Source: Acidobacteriota bacterium
GTDB lineage: Bacteria > Acidobacteriota > Terriglobia > Terriglobales > Acidobacteriaceae
Reading direction: 5' to 3'
Assembly (NCBI GenBank): GCA_028873155.1
Contig: JAGWML010000121.1
Location: 1 to 9,179, forward strand
Length of the DNA: 9,179 bases
In this document: positions 5,584 through 9,179 of the stretch, one piece after another
Layout of the letters: the number at the start of each line of letters is the position of its first letter
Position numbering within the stretch: position 1 is the first letter of the stretch
Position numbers and translations under genes: made by a program
Notes under the pieces: model-generated
Told to the model about the DNA's origin: nothing
What the model saw: the letters and a program-made list of their open reading frames with translations, nothing else
The model's database searches: none

Positions 5584-6545
5584 CCCTCAACCCTCATCCC
5601 GGTCCGCATCCCAGCCGGAGTCGCCACGCCCCAGGCCATCGCCGGTGTGTTGTGCGCCAGCCCGAAGCGCCCGTCCGGCCCCAGCAGAATCATGCCTCCG
5701 TGCCCGCCCAGCCGGTTGTAGAGATACTCAATCGCCTCCTGCGCCGCCATCTCCGGCGCCGTGCCCGCGGCCACGCGGTCCGTCGCCCACTTGCCCAGCA
5801 CCAGCTTCATAATCGGCTCGCCCCATCCGGTCAGACTCACCGCCGCCGCCAGATTGTCCGCGTAGCAGCCGCACCCGATGAGCGAAGAATCGCCCACGCG
5901 CCCCGGCGTCTTGTTCAACGTGCCGCCTGTGGATGTCGCCGCCGCAAGATTCCCCGCTGCATCCAGCGCCACCGCGCCCACCGTGTCGTGCGAAAGCATT
6001 CCCACCGCCGTCTCCGGGCTCTTGTCATCCGGCTCGCCGCTGAATGTATCGTCCGCCAGCCCCGCCGCCGCGCGCTGCTGCGCCTGCGCCAGCCGCTCGC
6101 GTTCGCGCTCCAGCACCAGCTCGCTGTTGTCGATCAGCTTCATCCCGTGCGAGCGTGCAAACTCCTCCGCGCCCGCGCCGACAAAGTACACATGCGGACT
6201 CTGCTCCAGCACCAGTCTTGCCGCCTGAATCGGATTCCGCAGCCGCTCCACGCAGGCCACGCCGCCGGCCTTCATTCGTCCGCCGTCCATCAGCAGCGCG
6301 TCCAGTTGCACACGGCCGTCCGAGGTCAAAAAGCTGCCGCGCCCCGCGTCGAATGTGGGATCGTCTTCGAGCACCGTCACCGCGGCCTCCACGGCATCCA
6401 GCGCCATCCCGCCGCGCTCCAGCACTGCGTAGCCCGCCTCCAGCGCCGCGCGCACACCCGCTTCATGCGCCGCCTTTGCCTCTTCGGGAATCGCCCACGC
6501 GCCCCCGTGGACCAGAAGAATAGGAAGGTGTTGCCGCTCGTCCAT
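5577..6545 (-). CDS. iaaA: plant-type L-asparaginase / isoaspartyl peptidase
   Basis: 322-aa Ntn-hydrolase that hydrolyses L-asparagine and beta-aspartyl (isoaspartyl) dipeptides arising from damaged proteins. The precursor normally cleaves itself in front of a threonine to form alpha and beta subunits. The N-terminal 'VHGGAW' (12-17), 'DAVEAAV', 'DAGRGS' and the 'HDTVGAVALD' junction with nucleophile Thr188 are visible. So are Thr206 ('STGG'), Arg216 and Asp219 ('GRVGD'), and Thr239-Gly240 ('TGWGE'). Distances from the nucleophile (18, 28, 31, 51, 52) equal those I recall for E. coli IaaA (Thr179, 197, Arg207, Asp210, Thr230, Gly231), so the active site looks complete. No signal peptide is seen, so it is cytoplasmic. 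The start is ATG 6545 or the adjacent in-frame GTG 6548; neither has a Shine-Dalgarno site. It overlaps maf by 7 bp and follows the antiporter gene by 58 bp. Confidence 0.93.
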   Translation of the reverse strand: MDERQHLPILLVHGGAWAIPEEAKAAHEAGVRAALEAGYAVLERGGMALDAVEAAVTVLEDDPTFDAGRGSFLTSDGRVQLDALLMDGGRMKAGGVACVERLRNPIQAARLVLEQSPHVYFVGAGAEEFARSHGMKLIDNSELVLERERERLAQAQQRAAAGLADDTFSGEPDDKSPETAVGMLSHDTVGAVALDAAGNLAAATSTGGTLNKTPGRVGDSSLIGCGCYADNLAAAVSLTGWGEPIMKLVLGKWATDRVAAGTAPEMAAQEAIEYLYNRLGGHGGMILLGPDGRFGLAHNTPAMAWGVATPAGMRTGMRVEGC

Positions 6546-6554
6546 CACCCGGTT

Positions 6555-6560
6555 ATGGTA
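6555..6560 (-). promoter_or_regulatory. TANNNT -10-like box directly before the isoaspartyl peptidase gene
   Basis: On the - strand TACCAT lies 6 nt before the GTG at 6548 and 9 nt before the ATG at 6545. With no Shine-Dalgarno site present, this could drive a leaderless or very short-leader transcript for iaaA-maf in addition to any read-through from the antiporter gene. No -35 box is seen. Confidence 0.25.
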
Positions 6561-6603
6561 GCCGATGCGCCCGCCCCGTCGCGTTGCTCCCGCTGCTGGC
6601 GCA

Positions 6604-7908
6604 TCACTCCGCGCCGGCTCTCACGGTTTCTGAAGCCTGCTCGCTGTGCACGCGCACGACAGACTTCTCCGGCGCGTCCGCCGCATAGCCCGTAAAGATC
6701 CACCGGTAGATTGCGCCCACAAACGTCTTGTCCTGCAGGAACACGAGCACGGCCGTAAACATGATGCTGAACAGCACCACCGCATACGTGCTGTTCTGGA
6801 TCAGGTCGCCGCCTGCAATGCCCTGCTGCAGTGGCAGCGAGGCCAGCACCGCGGCGGCCAGCCCGCGCGGCGCCATCACCGCCATCCGGCACGCATCCCC
6901 GCGCGGCGTTGTCTTGTGCACACCGAATCGCACAATGGCGATCCGCAGCGCGAACATGAGCAGCGCCACCGTAAGGCCGAAGGTGATCCACTCAACATTT
7001 CGCACTTCGATCGAAAGCCCGATGTAGACAAAGAAGAACGTCTTCAGCAGAAACACAATCTCCCCAAAGAAGGTCTTCTCGCGCTCGTTCAATCCCACAG
7101 GCGCCAGCGCCGGGAACCTCTTCGCCAGCAGCCCGCCGTGCCACGTCACGTTGCCTAACCCGATGCCGAACACCAGCGCCGCAATCGCCCCGCTGTATCC
7201 CAGCATCTCCGTCACGCCGAAGATCAGAAACACAAATGCAGCCGTGGTAAACATGCTGTTCTGCAGCGTGCGCATCCGGCTCAGCAGGTTCGACCACAAC
7301 ACCGCGCCCAGCGCGCCAAGAACCGCTGCAAAAAGGAACGAACTCAGCAGCGAACCAATCAACGGCCCCACGCGCACATTGCCTGCGTGCATTCCATCCA
7401 GCAGCGCCAGCGCGACAACGATGGAAAACACATCGCCCACTGCAGATTCCAGAAAGAGAATCGCCTGTGAATGACGGCTCATCTTCAGTTGCGCCGAGAG
7501 CGGAATCACCACCGCCGGTGAAATCCCACCCAGAACCGAGCCCATCATCAGCGAACGCATCACGCCCAGATGCCCCAGCCTCCACGCGGCCAACGCCACC
7601 ACGCAGGCCGTCACCACGAAGTTCAGTGTCGCCAGAATGAACGTGCCCTTCAGCGCCGTCCGCAGCGTGTGAATCTGTAGCTCGGTCCCGCTCTCAAACA
7701 GGATGAAGACCAGCGTCACCGTGGTGAACACCGGCCCCACCTTGCCGAACTCTGCCTGCGTCACCAGGTGCGCGACCGGGCCCAGCACCAGTCCGATCAC
7801 AATCAGCAGGAGCACATCCGGCACACGCGTCTTGGCAAACATCCCCACAAACAGATGCGCGCCAAAGACCAGTGCGCCGATGAAAGCAATGACGATTGCG
7901 GTCATCAT
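6604..7908 (-). CDS. cation:proton antiporter, CPA superfamily
   Basis: 434-aa inner membrane transporter exchanging Na+ or K+ for protons; which ion cannot be told. About 12 hydrophobic helices span residues 3-400, followed by a charged cytoplasmic tail of roughly 30 residues. Family marks include 'RVPDVLLLIVIGLVLGP' (28-44), 'FILFESGTELQ' (68-78), the unwound-helix region 'GISPAVVIPL' (128-137), 'LESAVGDV' (153-160) with the ion-binding Asp159, 'FFVYIGL' (292-298), and 'MAPRGLAAAVLASLP' (345-359) with the conserved Arg348. The ion site reads Gly-Asp where CPA1 proteins usually have Asn-Asp and CPA2 proteins Asp-Asp. The start is the first of two tandem ATGs: GAGGG lies 10 nt upstream. The soluble TrkA-N domain found in Kef-type members is absent. 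It precedes iaaA by 58 bp and may be co-transcribed with it. Confidence 0.92.
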   Translation of the reverse strand: MMTAIVIAFIGALVFGAHLFVGMFAKTRVPDVLLLIVIGLVLGPVAHLVTQAEFGKVGPVFTTVTLVFILFESGTELQIHTLRTALKGTFILATLNFVVTACVVALAAWRLGHLGVMRSLMMGSVLGGISPAVVIPLSAQLKMSRHSQAILFLESAVGDVFSIVVALALLDGMHAGNVRVGPLIGSLLSSFLFAAVLGALGAVLWSNLLSRMRTLQNSMFTTAAFVFLIFGVTEMLGYSGAIAALVFGIGLGNVTWHGGLLAKRFPALAPVGLNEREKTFFGEIVFLLKTFFFVYIGLSIEVRNVEWITFGLTVALLMFALRIAIVRFGVHKTTPRGDACRMAVMAPRGLAAAVLASLPLQQGIAGGDLIQNSTYAVVLFSIMFTAVLVFLQDKTFVGAIYRWIFTGYAADAPEKSVVRVHSEQASETVRAGAE

Positions 7909-8016
7909 GGGAAAGCGGCCCTCATTGTGTTGTGCTCTGCCAAGGCGCGTGGAAACCTACATCAGGAAGGCCACGTCGTCTTGTGACATTGTGGCGAAAC
8001 AGATCACGCACAGTCA

Positions 8017-9096
8017 TCACTGAGTCTTGATGGTAGAAGGTATCTCGCTCGTGAACGTTGCTTTCCTGTATCGCGACCAGCCGTCCAGTAACTCCCGGAC
8101 CACCGTGTGGCCCACAGTATAAGCCGCCTCCAGCGAGGGAAGATAGGCGCTGTAGGTCCCCACCCGCTGCTGCGCCAGGCTCTCGGCCGCGCTCATGCCG
8201 TGCGGCTGCTGGTCAAAGTTGCTCACCGTGCGCAGCACCATCACGCGCTCCCAGTCCACGCGCCCCGCACGGCTCAGATTCTTCAACGCCAGCAGTGTTC
8301 CGGTATCCTCCATCGCCGTTGTGACAAACGTGCCCTTGCCGCCGGTAAAGTAGCTAACCCACTGCGTCGCCCACGCATCCATCCGCTTTCCATGCCAGTA
8401 CGTCGACGAAGAAATCTCGTCGCCCATCGTCACAAACGGTGCCCGCGCTGCCATCGCACCATCAAAATGGCTTCGAGCCGCGCGCAGCTTCTCCGTATCC
8501 GCCAGCGCAACCCCGCGCGTGAGTCCAAACGCCCACTCCGCCAGCTCTGCGTTCAGCGCATACACCTGGCCGTCAAGCGGCGCCGCCGGTTCCTCAAACG
8601 GCCGCGTCTTGCGCAGCGGAATATACCCCGTCGTCCACTCCTGCGGCATCTCGCGCGCATCCAGTTCGTAGCCAAGGTCGCCATCGACCACCCAGCGCGC
8701 CCACACCGCAGAGCCCAGGGAAGCACGCTCTGGCGTCGCACCCGCAATGCCCGCCACAATCCAGTAGGCATGCTTGAGATCAAACCGCGGGTCCAGCCCC
8801 AGCGCTATGATCGTTGCCGCCGCATTCGCCGTGCCTTGCCCCGTGAGTACGGCCATCTCGCCCTCTTCGTTCATGCGCACCGCGTGATATGCAGCCGCCA
8901 GCGGATACACCCGGTCCAGATGATCGCGTTCCACCCAGTACTGCAACTCACCCGGCGCATCGCCCGTGTCGTTGCCCTGCTCGAACATCGCCACCACCAC
9001 GACCTTCACTACAATCGGCCGCGGTCGCGCAAACGTCGCAGCACAGCAGGACGCGAGCATCAACCATCCGGCAATACCACTCCAACGCAGCCTCAT
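8017..9096 (-). CDS. NUP family protein ('purine nucleoside permease'), exported
   Basis: 359-aa protein resembling the family named after the Candida purine nucleoside permease NUP. The N-terminus (MRLR, then a hydrophobic stretch to about residue 22) is an export signal. It contains 'LASC' (14-17), a passable lipobox, so it may be a lipoprotein cleaved before Cys17; otherwise signal peptidase I could cut after Ala23. No other segment is hydrophobic enough to cross a membrane. Conserved blocks are 'FEQGNDTGDAPGE' (38-50), 'VAGIAG' (114-119), 'TMGDEISSSTYWHG' (223-236), 'AMEDTGT' (261-267) and 'RTVSNFD' (289-295). The glycine loop, the Met-Glu motif and the late R-x-x-S-x-x-D motif recall nucleoside phosphorylases, so a nucleoside-binding or cleaving role is more likely than a channel. 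ATG 9096 is chosen because it gives a proper signal peptide; the frame continues to GTG 9129. It ends in tandem TGA codons. Confidence 0.85.
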   Translation of the reverse strand: MRLRWSGIAGWLMLASCCAATFARPRPIVVKVVVVAMFEQGNDTGDAPGELQYWVERDHLDRVYPLAAAYHAVRMNEEGEMAVLTGQGTANAAATIIALGLDPRFDLKHAYWIVAGIAGATPERASLGSAVWARWVVDGDLGYELDAREMPQEWTTGYIPLRKTRPFEEPAAPLDGQVYALNAELAEWAFGLTRGVALADTEKLRAARSHFDGAMAARAPFVTMGDEISSSTYWHGKRMDAWATQWVSYFTGGKGTFVTTAMEDTGTLLALKNLSRAGRVDWERVMVLRTVSNFDQQPHGMSAAESLAQQRVGTYSAYLPSLEAAYTVGHTVVRELLDGWSRYRKATFTSEIPSTIKTQ

Positions 9097-9104
9097 TGAA
9101 TGCG

Positions 9105-9110
9105 ATAGTA
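9105..9110 (-). promoter_or_regulatory. TANNNT -10-like box directly before the NUP gene
   Basis: On the - strand TACTAT (four of six consensus -10 bases) lies 8 nt before the ATG at 9096, where no Shine-Dalgarno site is visible. A transcript starting 7-8 nt downstream would begin at or next to the ATG. There is no good -35 box at the expected distance (GAAAGT at 17 nt). Confidence 0.3.
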
Positions 9111-9179
9111 CATCAGCCCCTTCGCGCACTTTCCATCACGCAGCGATGTAGCATGAGAACCACGAGGTGCGCGCTATGA

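Noticed and set aside
5652..6695. Long open frame (347 aa) on the + strand opposite the isoaspartyl peptidase gene
   Set aside because: An Arg/His/Gln/Pro-rich antisense shadow of a gene whose active site is fully recognisable on the other strand.
7948..7975. Imperfect hairpin (CGTGG ... CCACG) between the NUP and antiporter genes
   Set aside because: Only a 5-bp outer stem with a broken 3-bp inner stem and no T-tract on the - strand. Not enough for a terminator call.
8107..9099. Open frame of 330 aa on the + strand opposite the NUP gene
   Set aside because: Arg/His-rich shadow frame with no recognisable domain. The - strand frame carries a signal peptide and NUP family blocks.
9111..9179. 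A further gene or start at the right edge
   Set aside because: The last bases contain only short frames (for example an 8-codon one from ATG 9153) and no convincing ribosome binding site or homology.

Overview
The window is a GC-rich, densely coded bacterial chromosome segment with ordinary housekeeping and envelope genes. There is no phage, insertion sequence, CRISPR array, rRNA or tRNA that I can see. The most likely source is an Acidobacteriota bacterium of the Acidobacterium/Terriglobus/Granulicella type. That is inferred from base composition and from two proteins that look like lineage families I associate with that phylum (a secreted beta-barrel-like protein and a tiny 7-cysteine zinc-ribbon protein). 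It was not tested by any search.

Left part (1-2435): a membrane-anchored protein with a carboxypeptidase-regulatory-like (CarboxypepD_reg) domain on the + strand converges on a secreted outer-membrane-type protein on the - strand. A perfect 11-bp hairpin at 1222-1249 lies between them and can terminate both. The 2154-2435 gap carries the leader of the outer-membrane gene (strong Shine-Dalgarno, SD, site and a possible ECF sigma-type promoter) and the start region of mutY.

Middle part (2436-4989): mutY (adenine glycosylase with 4Fe-4S and NUDIX-like domains) converges on a 66-aa zinc-ribbon gene. That gene is divergent from osmC (organic hydroperoxide resistance) across a 166-bp region carrying repeated AGAGAT elements. 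osmC ends in a good intrinsic terminator and is followed by a four-helix DUF1761 membrane protein. MutY and OsmC both deal with oxidative damage, but they do not form an operon.

Right part (5005-9096), all - strand and read from right to left: a NUP-family (so-called purine nucleoside permease) exported protein, a CPA-type cation:proton antiporter, a plant-type isoaspartyl peptidase/asparaginase, and Maf nucleotide pyrophosphatase. The asparaginase stop and the maf start overlap by 7 bp, so these two are almost certainly co-translated. The antiporter lies 58 bp upstream and may be in the same transcript. The NUP gene is 108 bp further upstream and may be separate.

I did not find a clearly novel multi-gene system. 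The points most worth a second look are a MutY lacking the usual Phe-Ser-His 8-oxoG-reading motif, a 'permease' that looks like an exported soluble nucleoside-phosphorylase-fold protein, and TANNNT boxes placed directly before several starts that lack a Shine-Dalgarno site, suggesting leaderless transcripts.
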